Assembly (NCBI GenBank): GCA_947630715.1
Contig: CANRIP010000025.1
Location: 1 to 43,814 of the forward strand
From: an uncultured Acetatifactor sp.
GTDB taxonomy: Bacteria > Bacillota > Clostridia > Lachnospirales > Lachnospiraceae
Reading direction: 5' to 3'
DNA length: 43,814 nucleotides
Shown here piece after piece: positions 23,002 to 31,919 of the stretch (the stretch's first letter is position 1; each line of letters begins with the position of its first letter). The position numbers and the translations under genes are program-made. The notes under the pieces are model-generated. The model had not been told where the DNA came from. It did no database searches and saw nothing but the letters and a program-made list of their open reading frames with translations.

Positions 23002-23051
23002 ATGTCTGCGGGACCATCCGGTTTCGCGGAATCGGGAAAGGGGAGATCACA

Positions 23052-24629
23052 TTGGCACAGATTCTGGTAGATCACTTGACATTTGCCTATGAGGGCGGGT
23101 TTGACAATATTTTTGAAGATGTTTCCTTCCGGATCGACACGGATTGGCGGCTGGGGTTTCTGGGCCGCAACGGAAAAGGGAAGACCACGTTTCTGCATCT
23201 TCTGCTTGGCAGATATGAGTATAACGGCAGCATTACCACGTCCGTAACGTTTGACTATTTTCCCTATCCGGTTACGGAGACAGATCTGTCGCTTCCCGCG
23301 GCGGATTTCCTGGAGCAATGGAAACCGGGATGCGAGCTGTGGCGTGTGCTGGTGGAACTGGATCAGCTCCGGGAAAGCGCGGAGATCCTGTATCGTCCCT
23401 TTGGCACTTTGAGCCCGGGGGAACGCACCAAAATCCAGTTGGCGGCGCTGTTTTCCGGGGAGACGGACTTCCTGCTGATCGATGAGCCCACGAACCATCT
23501 GGATCAGGAAGCCAGGGAGAACGTGAAGGATTACCTGGCGGCGAAAAAAGGGTTTATTCTGGTGTCCCATGATCGGGATCTGCTGGACGCCTGCACGGAT
23601 CACGTGCTGGTATTAAACCGTAAGAGCATCGATGTGCAAAACGGCAATTTCTCCGTCTGGTGGGAAAATAAGCAGCGCAGGGATCAGTTTGCCCGCGGGG
23701 AGAACGAAAAGCATTTAAAGGAAATTGAAAAGCTGAAACAGTCTGCGGAACAAAAGGCGCAGTGGGCCAGCCGGAACGAGCGGACAAAGATCGGTTTTGA
23801 CCCGGTGAAGGAGCATGACCGTTCCAAGGACACACGCGCCTATATTGGGGCAAAGACGAAGAAAATGCAGAGCCGGGTGTCGCAGATGAATAACCGGATC
23901 CAGCGGGAGATTCAGGAAAAGGAGGGGCTGCTTGCCGATCTGGAGGAACCGGTGGAGCTGAAACTGATGCCCCTTAAGCACCACAAGGAGGTGCTGGTGC
24001 ATGTCCGGGAGCTGGCCGTAGCTTATGAGACGTCGGTACGGCCGGTGTTTTCCCATCTGACCTTTGACGTGGCGCAGGGGGAGCGCGTGGCCATTCACGG
24101 GAAAAACGGGTGCGGGAAGTCCACTCTGATTCAGATGATTTTACAGGCGGCAGGAGTCGCGGCCGCCGGGAAGGAGACAGGCGCGGAGGCAGAAAAACGG
24201 CAGGCCGGCGGGGCAGGGGGCTTTCCGGCGGCGGTATCCGGCCTCTGCGAGACGGCGTCCGGGCTGGTGATCTCTTACGTCAGTCAGGATACTTCTATGC
24301 TGAAGGGGAGCCTTCAGGCATTCTGCCGGGAGCGCGGGCTGGATGAAAGCCTGTTCTGCGCCATTCTGCGGCAGTTGGATATGGAGCGGGTTCAGTTTTT
24401 GAAACCGATGGAAACTTATTCCGAGGGGCAGAAAAAGAAGGCGCTGCTTGCGGCAAGCCTGCTCACGCCCGCTCATTTGTATGTCTGGGACGAGCCGTTA
24501 AACTATATCGATGTTTTCTCCCGTATGCAGATCGAGAGGATGCTGTCGGCCTGTGAGCCGACGATGCTGTTTGTAGAGCATGACCTGCGTTTCCGCCGGC
24601 AGATTGCCACCAAAACCATTACCCTGTAA
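23052..24629 (+). CDS. ABC-F ribosomal protection protein (Lsa-like)
   Basis: A 525-residue protein with two ABC domains and no membrane segment. Domain 1: GRNGKGKTT, LSPGERTK, FLLIDEPTNHLD. Domain 2: GKNGCGKST, YSEGQKKK, LYVWDEPLNYID. The linker between (about 195-300) is charged and helical, as in the ribosome-reaching interdomain of ABC-F proteins. The opening VDHLTFAYEGGFDNIFEDVSF is like Lsa/Vga relatives, which protect ribosomes from lincosamides, streptogramin A and pleuromutilins. A 30-40 residue Ala/Gly-rich insertion follows the second Walker A. The start is taken as TTG 23052 with AAAGGGGAG 6-7 bases upstream; the frame is open to 22968 but that part covers the attenuator. Drug range cannot be told. 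Confidence 0.85.
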   Translation: MAQILVDHLTFAYEGGFDNIFEDVSFRIDTDWRLGFLGRNGKGKTTFLHLLLGRYEYNGSITTSVTFDYFPYPVTETDLSLPAADFLEQWKPGCELWRVLVELDQLRESAEILYRPFGTLSPGERTKIQLAALFSGETDFLLIDEPTNHLDQEARENVKDYLAAKKGFILVSHDRDLLDACTDHVLVLNRKSIDVQNGNFSVWWENKQRRDQFARGENEKHLKEIEKLKQSAEQKAQWASRNERTKIGFDPVKEHDRSKDTRAYIGAKTKKMQSRVSQMNNRIQREIQEKEGLLADLEEPVELKLMPLKHHKEVLVHVRELAVAYETSVRPVFSHLTFDVAQGERVAIHGKNGCGKSTLIQMILQAAGVAAAGKETGAEAEKRQAGGAGGFPAAVSGLCETASGLVISYVSQDTSMLKGSLQAFCRERGLDESLFCAILRQLDMERVQFLKPMETYSEGQKKKALLAASLLTPAHLYVWDEPLNYIDVFSRMQIERMLSACEPTMLFVEHDLRFRRQIATKTITL

Positions 24630-24720
24630 GCCCCGTTTGGGGACGAAAAAAAATAAAATGCCGATTTTTTCCATTTTTGTGAATATTTTCCCATCTTGTC
24701 CATATACTGTATCATAGGAT

Positions 24721-24750
24721 AGCAGGCTGAGTGGATTCTCAGACCCTGCT
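24721..24750 (+). other. Leader hairpin before the small coiled-coil gene
   Basis: AGCAGG/CCTGCT and CTGAG/CTCAG nest into one 11-bp stem with a two-base bulge and a loop TGGATT. It ends 7 bases before the AAAGGAG of the next gene and may stabilise the 5' end of the mRNA. Confidence 0.4.
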
Positions 24751-24770
24751 CCGGCGAAAGGAGAATGGAT

Positions 24771-25010
24771 ATGCCCAGAGGACAGCGTAAGTCCGTGGAG
24801 GAAAAAATCACGGCGAAACAGGAGCTGATAGAGGCGTTGATGACCCGTGTGGAATCGGAAAAGCGGGAACTGGAAGAACTCTATCAGGAGAAAAAGCGCA
24901 GGGAGCTGGAAACGGTGAGCGATATGATCGAGGAGACGGGCCTCAGCCCCCAGGAGGTGGCAAGCGTGTTGCAGCAGTATCTGGACAGCAGGGACGAGAT
25001 GGTATCGTAA
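24771..25010 (+). CDS. Small coiled-coil protein of unknown function (79 aa)
   Basis: A 79-residue, highly charged protein. Residues 8-50 are predicted by eye to form a coiled coil (KQELIEALMTRVESEKRELE), and the end LSPQEVASVLQQYLDSRDE looks like a short helix-loop-helix. ATG 24771 is chosen because AAAGGAG is 7 bases away, while the ATG at 24765 is too close. I do not recognise the family. It stands alone between the ABC-F gene and a strong terminator shared with the convergent activase gene. Confidence 0.65.
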   Translation: MPRGQRKSVEEKITAKQELIEALMTRVESEKRELEELYQEKKRRELETVSDMIEETGLSPQEVASVLQQYLDSRDEMVS

Positions 25011-25096
25011 ACCTGTGTCACATAGGAAAAGGAGAGAGGAATTCGGCGCGGAGCGTCTGCATGGGCGCGGCGGAATCCGCTGTCTTTTGCTGTGAA

Positions 25097-25136
25097 AAGC
25101 CCTTCCCAGGGCGTGGCTCCGGGAAGGGCTTTTTTT
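25097..25136. terminator. Bidirectional terminator
   Basis: AAGCCCTTCCC (25097-25107) pairs perfectly with GGGAAGGGCTT (25121-25131), followed by a T-run on the plus strand and preceded by AAAA (T-run on the minus strand). It serves the small coiled-coil gene and the convergent activase, whose stop lies in the T-run. Confidence 0.9.
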
Positions 25137-28100
25137 AGTTGACGTTTTTCCGGGCTGTGGACAGCATCAGTTTAATCCGATTTAACTGGTTTACTTCGCT
25201 GGCGCCGGGGTCGTAGTCGATGGCGACAATATTGGAGCCAGGATAAGCTTTCCGAAGGGCCTTGATGACGCCCTTGCCAACCACATGGTTCGGCAGACAG
25301 GCGAAGGGCTGTGTGCAGACGATGTTTGGAACGCCGTCATGAATGAGTTCCACCATCTCGCCGGTGAGGAACCATCCCTCCCCCGTCTGGTTGCCAATCG
25401 AGACGATGGGCTCCGCAAAGGAGACAATTTTGCGGATGGGAGTGGGCGGGGAAAAATGCCTGCTCTTTTGAAATTCCTTGGACGCCCTGCCCCGCAGAAG
25501 GCGTTCAATGGCCCAAATGCCCAGTTTGGACTTCCGGGCCGCCTGTTTGCTGGTGCCGAAATGCTCGGCCTTATAAATCTGATTGTAAAAGCAGTACAGC
25601 ATGAAGTCCATCAGATCCGGGACCACGGCCTCCGCGCCCTCGGATTCCAACAGCTCCACCAGGTGGTTGTTTCCGGCGGGAGAGAACTTCACAAGGATCT
25701 CGCCCACCACGCCCACTCTGGGTTTGGATACGTCCTTCAGCTCCACGGCGTCGAAATCACGGATGATCCGGCTGCACAGCTTGTTGAAGGTAAACGGGTT
25801 GAACCCGTTGCCGGAAACAAAACGGATCACCGGTTCCTTCCATTTCTGGTGCAGCGCGTCCACGGAGCCGGGAACCGCCTCATAAGGGCGCGTCCTGTAA
25901 ACGCAGCGCATGAAGATATCGCCGAACTGCGCGGCGACGGCAGCCTTGAGAAGAAGCCGGGCGTCCACATGGAACCCGGGGTTGGACTCAATGCCGGCCA
26001 GGTTCAGGGAGATCACGGGGATGTCCGCCATATTGGCCTTTTTCAGCGCTCTGCGGATAAAGCCGATATAGTTGGTTGCCCGACAGCCCCCTCCGGTCTG
26101 GGTTATAATAACGGCTGTTTTTTTCAAGTCATACTTACCGGATAAAAGAGCTTCCATGATCTGTCCCACCACCAGAAGGGAAGGGTAACAGGCGTCATTG
26201 TTTACATATTTCAGGCCCACATCCACGGAATGCCGATTGTCGTTGTCCAGCACCACAAAGTTGTAGCCGCAGGAGTTAAACGCGGGTTCCATGATTTCAA
26301 AATGGATGGGCGACATCTGAGGGCAGATAATGGTGTAATCCTTCCGCATCTGTTCGGTAAAGGGCACCTTTTCGATGGCGGAGGAGCGCAGCGTACGTTT
26401 TTCGCCGGTTTTTTCCCTGACCCTGATCGCCGCCAGCAGGGAGCGGATCCGGATCCGGGCGGCGCCCAGATTGTTGACCTCGTCAATTTTCAGACAGGTG
26501 TAAATCTTGTCCGAGCCGGAGAGAATATCGTTTACCTGATCTGTGGTCACCGCGTCCAGTCCGCATCCGAAGGAATTTAACTGGATCAGATCCAGATTGT
26601 CCGTTGTCCGGACAAAGCTGGCGGCGGCGTACAGGCGGGAATGATACATCCATTGATCCGATACAACCAGCGGCCGCTCCGGTTTTCCCAGATGGGAGAC
26701 GGAGTCCTCCGTGAGAACCGCCAGATCGAAGGAGGTGATCAACTCCGGGATGCCGTGGTTGATCTCCGGGTCGATATGGTAGGGTCTGCCGGCCAGGACA
26801 ATGCCCCGTCTGCCGGTTTCTTTTAAATATTCCAGAACTTCCTCGCCCTTCTTTTGAATATCCAGACGCACGTTATTTAATTCCTGCCACCCCTCCCGGG
26901 CAGCCTGTCGAACCAGGGCAGGGTCGATTTCCGGGAATTCCCGGATCAGCCCGTCGGTTACCGTATCCAGATTGCTGAAGGACAGGAAGGGATTTCGCAG
27001 GCGCATCTGTCCGCCGCTGATTTCCTCCATATTGTTTTTGATGTTTTCAGAGTAGGAGGTGACGATGGGGCAGTTGTAATGATTGTTGGCCTCCGGAATT
27101 TCGTTGCGCTCATAAAACAGGGCGGGATAGAAGATAAAGTCCACGCCCTGGCGGATCAGCCATTCCACATGGCCGTGGGCCAGCTTGGCAGGGTAGCACT
27201 CGGATTCGCTGGGGATGGATTCAATACCCAGCTCATAGATCTTGCGGGAGGACAGGGGCGAGAGAACCACCCGATATCCCAGGCTGGTGAAAAATACATG
27301 CCAGAAGGGATAGTTTTCGTACATGTTCAGCACTCTGGGAATCCCCACCGTCCCCCTGGGGGCCTGATCCGCCGGGAGGGAGGTGTAGGAGAACAGCCTT
27401 TCCAGCTTGTACTCAAACAGGTTTGGCACCTGGTTGGGATTTTTCTGTCCGCCGATGCCCCGTTCGCAGCGGTTGCCGGAGATAAACTGGCGGCCGCCGG
27501 AAAACTTGTTGACGGTCAGGCGGCAGTTGTTTGTGCAGCCTCTGCACTTTGCCATGGAGGTTTCGTATTTCAGGGCGCAGAGCTTTTCGTAGGAGAGCAT
27601 GGTGCTTTCGCTGCCCGGCTCATACCGGTCCAGGGCGATGAGCGCGGCCCCGAAGGCTCCCATAATGCCGGCGATATCGGGACGGATTGCCTGGCAGCCG
27701 GCGATCTTTTCAAAGCTTCGGAGAACGGCGTCATTGTAAAAGGTGCCGCCCTGCACCACAATGTTTTTTCCCAGCTCGGAGGCGTCGGACACCTTGATCA
27801 CCTTAAACAGCGCGTTCTTGATCACGGAATAGGCGAGTCCCGCGGAAATATCCGATACGCTTGCCCCTTCCTTCTGGGCCTGCTTGACCTTGGAGTTCAT
27901 GAAAACGGTGCAGCGGGTGCCAAGATCGATGGGATGTTTGGCAAACAGGGCGGTCTGGGCAAAATCCTGGACGGTGTAATTCAAGGATCTGGCGAAGGTT
28001 TCAATAAAGGAGCCGCAGCCGGAGGAGCAGGCTTCGTTTAACTGTACGCTGTCGACGGTATGGTTTTTGATCTTAATACATTTCATATCCTGGCCGCCGA

Positions 28101-29370
28101 TATCCAGAATGCAGTCCACCGCCGGGTCGAAAAAGGAGGCGGCCCGATAGTGGGCCACAGTCTCCACCTCCCCGTCGTCCAGCAGAAAGGCCGCTTTCAT
28201 CAGCGCCTCGCCGTAGCCTGTGGAGCAGGAGCGGGCGATGGTAACCCCCTCCGGAAGCAGTCCGTAGATTTCCTTTAAGGCGCGCAGGGCGGTGTTCAAA
28301 GGGCTGCCGTCGTTCCCGCTGTAAAAGGAATAGAGCAGGGAGCCGTCCTCCCCCACCAGGGCTGCCTTGGTGGTGGTGCTGCCGGCATCGATGCCGAGAA
28401 AGACGTTGCCCCGGTAGGATTCCAGATCCCCGGTGGCCACATGGTGCTGCCTGTGGCGGGTCCTGAATTCCGCGTACTGGGCCTCGTTTTCAAACAACGG
28501 CTCCAGCCGCTCCACTTCAAACTCCAATTTGATATCCCCGGAGAGCTTTTGCATCATTTCTTCCATGGAAAAGGAAACGTCTTCCTTCGCGCCGAGAGCG
28601 GAGCCGATGGCGGCGAACAGATGGGAGTTGTCCGTATGCACCACATGTTCCTCGTCCAGCTTTAACGTGCGGATAAAGGCCGCCTTCAGCTCCGACAAAA
28701 AGTGGAGAGGGCCGCCCAAAAACGCCACATGTCCCCGGATGGGCTTGCCGCAGGCCAGGCCGGAGATGGTCTGGTTGACCACGGCCTGGAAAATAGAGGC
28801 GGAAAGATCCTCTCTGGTAGCGCCCTCGTTGATCAGGGGCTGGATATCCGTCTTTGCAAATACGCCGCAGCGGGCCGCAATGGCATAAAGGGACTTGTAA
28901 TGCTTGGCGTATTCGTTCAGGCCGGACGCGTCCGTCCGGATCAGGGAGGCCATCTGGTCGATGAAGGAGCCGGTGCCTCCGGCGCAGATGCCGTTCATGC
29001 GCTGTTCCACGTTCCCGTCTTCAAAGTAAATGATTTTTGCGTCTTCGCCCCCCAGCTCGATGGCCACGTCGGTTTCGGGGGCGTACTTTTTTAAGGCCGC
29101 GGCCACGGCGATCACTTCCTGGGTAAAGGGGATCCCCAGATGCCCGGCCAGGGCCAGTCCGCCGGAACCGGTGATCACAGGGGTCAGAACCAGATCGCCC
29201 AACTGTTCCCGGGCCTTTGCCAGAAGCCCGGACAGGGTTTCCCGGATATTGGCATAATGGCGCTCGTAATCTGAGAACAGGAGTTTCTGATCCTGACCCA
29301 GAATGGCGATCTTCACTGTGGTAGAACCGATGTCAATGCCAAGAGCGGCGGTTTTTGCAGAAAAATCCAT
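25135..29370 (-). CDS. Large acyl-CoA dehydratase activase-related protein
   Basis: A 1411-residue protein. Two ASKHA ATPase domains of the BadF/BcrA/HgdC type come first: domain 1 opens [14 protein letters not shown] and has [11 protein letters not shown]; domain 2 opens [13 protein letters not shown] and has [10 protein letters not shown], with cysteines at the positions that hold a 4Fe-4S cluster in the 2-hydroxyglutaryl-CoA dehydratase activator. A cysteine-rich segment ([10 protein letters not shown]) and a DUF2229/HgdB-like part follow. Activators use ATP to drive an electron into the dehydratase; these giant fusions are common in anaerobic Firmicutes, with no proven substrate. ATG 29370 is preferred, with AGGAAGG 9 bases upstream; an in-frame ATG at 29379 is too close to it. 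It is a single-gene transcription unit. Confidence 0.85.
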   Translation of the reverse strand: MDFSAKTAALGIDIGSTTVKIAILGQDQKLLFSDYERHYANIRETLSGLLAKAREQLGDLVLTPVITGSGGLALAGHLGIPFTQEVIAVAAALKKYAPETDVAIELGGEDAKIIYFEDGNVEQRMNGICAGGTGSFIDQMASLIRTDASGLNEYAKHYKSLYAIAARCGVFAKTDIQPLINEGATREDLSASIFQAVVNQTISGLACGKPIRGHVAFLGGPLHFLSELKAAFIRTLKLDEEHVVHTDNSHLFAAIGSALGAKEDVSFSMEEMMQKLSGDIKLEFEVERLEPLFENEAQYAEFRTRHRQHHVATGDLESYRGNVFLGIDAGSTTTKAALVGEDGSLLYSFYSGNDGSPLNTALRALKEIYGLLPEGVTIARSCSTGYGEALMKAAFLLDDGEVETVAHYRAASFFDPAVDCILDIGGQDMKCIKIKNHTVDSVQLNEACSSGCGSFIETFARSLNYTVQDFAQTALFAKHPIDLGTRCTVFMNSKVKQAQKEGASVSDISAGLAYSVIKNALFKVIKVSDASELGKNIVVQGGTFYNDAVLRSFEKIAGCQAIRPDIAGIMGAFGAALIALDRYEPGSESTMLSYEKLCALKYETSMAKCRGCTNNCRLTVNKFSGGRQFISGNRCERGIGGQKNPNQVPNLFEYKLERLFSYTSLPADQAPRGTVGIPRVLNMYENYPFWHVFFTSLGYRVVLSPLSSRKIYELGIESIPSESECYPAKLAHGHVEWLIRQGVDFIFYPALFYERNEIPEANNHYNCPIVTSYSENIKNNMEEISGGQMRLRNPFLSFSNLDTVTDGLIREFPEIDPALVRQAAREGWQELNNVRLDIQKKGEEVLEYLKETGRRGIVLAGRPYHIDPEINHGIPELITSFDLAVLTEDSVSHLGKPERPLVVSDQWMYHSRLYAAASFVRTTDNLDLIQLNSFGCGLDAVTTDQVNDILSGSDKIYTCLKIDEVNNLGAARIRIRSLLAAIRVREKTGEKRTLRSSAIEKVPFTEQMRKDYTIICPQMSPIHFEIMEPAFNSCGYNFVVLDNDNRHSVDVGLKYVNNDACYPSLLVVGQIMEALLSGKYDLKKTAVIITQTGGGCRATNYIGFIRRALKKANMADIPVISLNLAGIESNPGFHVDARLLLKAAVAAQFGDIFMRCVYRTRPYEAVPGSVDALHQKWKEPVIRFVSGNGFNPFTFNKLCSRIIRDFDAVELKDVSKPRVGVVGEILVKFSPAGNNHLVELLESEGAEAVVPDLMDFMLYCFYNQIYKAEHFGTSKQAARKSKLGIWAIERLLRGRASKEFQKSRHFSPPTPIRKIVSFAEPIVSIGNQTGEGWFLTGEMVELIHDGVPNIVCTQPFACLPNHVVGKGVIKALRKAYPGSNIVAIDYDPGASEVNQLNRIKLMLSTARKNVN

Positions 29371-29434
29371 GTAAAACATCCTTCCTGAATAAGATGGCGG
29401 CGGCTGGTGCCGACGCGTTTCGACATACGCAATT

Positions 29435-29463
29435 ATTATAGTACAGGAACCGACAAATTGCAA
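29435..29463 (-). promoter_or_regulatory. Promoter of the activase gene
   Basis: Minus strand: TTGCAA (29458-29463), 17-base spacer, perfect TATAAT (29435-29440), 65 bases before the start codon. Confidence 0.7.
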
Positions 29464-29526
29464 ACAGGGCGGTTGTGAAATGTTTATAAAAAAGTTTGAT
29501 TTTTCTATAAAATCAGAAATGTTTGG

Positions 29527-29555
29527 TTTACTTATGGGGGCGGGAATGATAAAAT
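29527..29555 (+). promoter_or_regulatory. Possible promoter of the rhomboid-like gene
   Basis: TTTACT (29527-29532), 17-base spacer, TAAAAT (29550-29555), 57 bases before the start. It diverges from the activase promoter. Confidence 0.5.
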
Positions 29556-29612
29556 AACTTTGTTCCAAATGTATTCGAGCCGGTCGGACGGTATGAAAGG
29601 AAGAAGTGTTCT

Positions 29613-30473
29613 ATGAGCAAATGGGAAAAGAAATTCGGAAGGTATGCCCTGTCCAATCTGACGCTGAAACTGATCCTGTGTTATGTGGTGGGGTATGTGC
29701 TGGACCTGGCGGCCCCTTTCGTGCTGAATTATCTGACGCTGGATCCCTATGCCATCCTGCACGGCCAGATCTGGCGGCTTGTGACATGGCTGGTGGTGCC
29801 GCCCGGATCCTTTGATTTTTTGACGATCATCATGCTGTTCTTTTACTGGAGCCTCGGCACTCAACTGGAACGCGTCTGGGGCGTGTGGAGATACAATGTT
29901 TACATTTTCACGGGAATTTTTCTCACCATCATCGGTTCCTTCCTGACCATGGGAATCTATTATCTGGTGTACCCGGGACTGGCGCCAGAGCTCGCCGCGC
30001 AGGTGTTCAGCGCCGGCGCGTGGTTTTTCAGCACATATTACGTCAACATGTCCATCTTCCTGGCTTACGCGCTGACGTTCCCGAATAATCAGGTGCTGTT
30101 GATGTTTGTGATTCCGGTGAAGGTAAAATGGATGGGAATCATTTACGGGGTGCTTTTGGTGATCAACATGATTACCGCCGTCGGCTACGGGCTGTGGTTT
30201 GAGATGGCCGCCATCGGCGCCTCCCTTTTGAATTTTGTGATCTATTATGTGGGGACGGGGAGCCGGCTGCATCTGAATCCGAAACAGATCAAGCGCAGGG
30301 CGGAGTTTCGCCAGGACATCCGGCGCAATCCTAAAATAACCAAGCATAAATGCGCCGTCTGCGGTCAGACGGATCAGGACGATCCCAACCTGCAGTTTCG
30401 GTTCTGCTCCAAATGCAACGGGAATTATGAATATTGCCAGAATCATCTGTTCACCCATGTGCATGTGAAGTAA
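29613..30473 (+). CDS. Rhomboid-like membrane protein without catalytic motif, with zinc ribbon
   Basis: A 286-residue protein with about six membrane helices. The first part shows the rhomboid pattern GQIWRLVTWLVVPP and LGTQLERVWGVWRYNVY. Where active rhomboids have the serine motif GxSG, this protein has FFSTYYVNMSIFLAYALTFP, and the paired histidine is not evident, so it is probably a non-proteolytic member (derlin or iRhom-like). The C-terminal 55 residues form a zinc ribbon, CAVCGQTD ... FCSKCNGN ... CQNH, facing the cytoplasm. GGAAG lies before ATG 29613. It begins the long plus-strand block. Confidence 0.75.
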   Translation: MSKWEKKFGRYALSNLTLKLILCYVVGYVLDLAAPFVLNYLTLDPYAILHGQIWRLVTWLVVPPGSFDFLTIIMLFFYWSLGTQLERVWGVWRYNVYIFTGIFLTIIGSFLTMGIYYLVYPGLAPELAAQVFSAGAWFFSTYYVNMSIFLAYALTFPNNQVLLMFVIPVKVKWMGIIYGVLLVINMITAVGYGLWFEMAAIGASLLNFVIYYVGTGSRLHLNPKQIKRRAEFRQDIRRNPKITKHKCAVCGQTDQDDPNLQFRFCSKCNGNYEYCQNHLFTHVHVK

Positions 30474-30600
30474 GGGCGGCGAACGGAACCTCCCGGATCG
30501 GGGAAATGCTTTGGACAGAGCAAAAACCGGGGCCGGGAAAAGGGATGCGAAGGATCGCGACAGGGAGAAGACAAACAGGTAGAAATCAGAGGATCGGAAT

Positions 30601-31380
30601 ATGCCGGAAACAGAAACGGGAAACAACAGGGAACCCCGGGAGGCGTTGTTCGCCCAGGCTCTGGGGAAAGTGAAGGAGACGGCCCGGGAGCAGGGAAACC
30701 GCATCGGCGGGGAACAGGTGAGAGAGGCGTTCGCCCCTCTTTTTCTGGAAGAAGAACAGCTTCAACTGGTATTGGATTATCTCAGGGAAAACAAGATCCG
30801 GATCGATCAGCCGGAGGATTCCGACGAGTATCTTTCCCAGGAGGAAAGGGACTATCTGAAGGATTATCTGGAGGAACTGGAGGCCCTTCCCCAATACCGC
30901 GGGGGAGAGATCGAGGCCGCCGCTATCTCCGCCATGGCCGGGGAGGCAGGGGCCGTACAGCTTTTGACGCAGATGTATCTGCGGGAAGTGGCGGATGTGG
31001 CCAGGCTGTACGCGGGCCAGGGGGTGCCTTTGGAGGATCTGATCGGCGAGGGCAACGTGGCGCTGGCGGCCGCCGCCGGTATGGCGGGCAGCCTGGAAGG
31101 GCCGGAGGAAGTGGCGGGCATGCTGATGCGGATGGTGATGAACGCCATGGAGGAACTGATCCGGCAGAACGCCGACCATGAAAAGACGGGACGGAAGGTG
31201 GCGCGGGCGGTCAATCGGGTCGCGGATCAGGCCAGGGAGCTGGCGGAGGAATTCCACCGAAAGGTGACGCCGGAGGAGCTTGCCGCAGAGACGGGGATTT
31301 CTGTCAAGGCCATACGGGACGCAATGCGGATGAGCGGTTTTAAGATTGAGGATGTGGAAGATGCAGCAAACGGTCTATGA
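30601..31380 (+). CDS. Degenerate sigma-70-like protein
   Basis: A 259-residue protein. The N-terminus resembles sigma region 1.1 (GEQVREAFAPLFLEEEQLQL and VLDYLRENKIRID). Residues about 125-155 match region 2.1 (LREVADVARLYAGQGVPLED followed by LIGEGNVALAAA). The expected regions 2.3-2.4, which melt and read the -10 box (FSTYATWWIRQAI type), are replaced by GPEEVAGMLMRMVMNAMEEL. The end resembles region 3 (KVTPEELAAETGISVKAIRD); region 4 is absent. It may bind RNA polymerase core without promoter reading, for example as an anti-sigma or alternative cofactor. It overlaps the next gene by 20 bp. GAGG precedes the ATG. Confidence 0.65.
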   Translation: MPETETGNNREPREALFAQALGKVKETAREQGNRIGGEQVREAFAPLFLEEEQLQLVLDYLRENKIRIDQPEDSDEYLSQEERDYLKDYLEELEALPQYRGGEIEAAAISAMAGEAGAVQLLTQMYLREVADVARLYAGQGVPLEDLIGEGNVALAAAAGMAGSLEGPEEVAGMLMRMVMNAMEELIRQNADHEKTGRKVARAVNRVADQARELAEEFHRKVTPEELAAETGISVKAIRDAMRMSGFKIEDVEDAANGL

Positions 31381-31780
31381 AGATTTTAAGTACAGCATGC
31401 AGGACGTGAACCGGGTGTATGTGGGATGCAAATACACCTTCCGGGAATTTCTGGAACAGGAGGACATTCTGTTTAAATTCCGGCTTGTGCTGGAGCGGTA
31501 TCTTCTTCCCGGGGCGAATCCGGAGGATACGCTGGAAACCTATCTGTATTATCTGAAACCGGAGGATTTTGCGGTGAAACTGCTGAATCGGCTCAAGGCA
31601 AGGATCAGAGTAAGCGTCATCGAGACAAAAAAAGGGCCTTTCGCCAAAGGCAGACGGCAGTATGTCACCCGGCAGCTCACCGTGGAGGAGCTGACAGGGT
31701 TTACCCCGGAGCAGAAGGAGAGCCGGGGCATGGTGATTCAGGAGCTTTCCGTCAGCAAGCTGGCGCTGGCCTCCGTATAG
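31361..31780 (+). CDS. Unrecognised protein coupled to the sigma-like gene (139 aa)
   Basis: A soluble 139-residue protein with no signal peptide, membrane segment or motif that I recognise. It contains YTFREFLEQEDILFKFRLVL and a basic stretch ETKKGPFAKGRRQYVTRQL, which could bind nucleic acid or a partner. ATG 31361 lies within the end of the sigma-like gene (20-bp overlap), with GAGG nine bases upstream, so the two proteins are probably made together. An in-frame ATG at 31346 is less well placed. Its function may depend on that partner. Confidence 0.6.
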   Translation: MQQTVYEDFKYSMQDVNRVYVGCKYTFREFLEQEDILFKFRLVLERYLLPGANPEDTLETYLYYLKPEDFAVKLLNRLKARIRVSVIETKKGPFAKGRRQYVTRQLTVEELTGFTPEQKESRGMVIQELSVSKLALASV

Positions 31781-31851
31781 ACAGGGCAACGGCCGGGACG
31801 CCCTTCCAAAGACAAAACGGCAAAGGCCGCCAGGCCGGAACCGGGGACGGT

Positions 31852-31881
31852 ATGACCGAAAGAAACGGCGCATTCGGTCAT
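31852..31881 (+). other. Hairpin between the unknown gene and the M16 peptidase gene
   Basis: ATGACCGAA (31852-31860) pairs perfectly with TTCGGTCAT (31873-31881) around a 12-base loop. No T-run follows, so it may be a processing or stability hairpin rather than a terminator. Confidence 0.4.
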
Positions 31882-31919
31882 GAGACAACAGCGCGGCGCG
31901 GCGCACAGGAAAGGAAATT

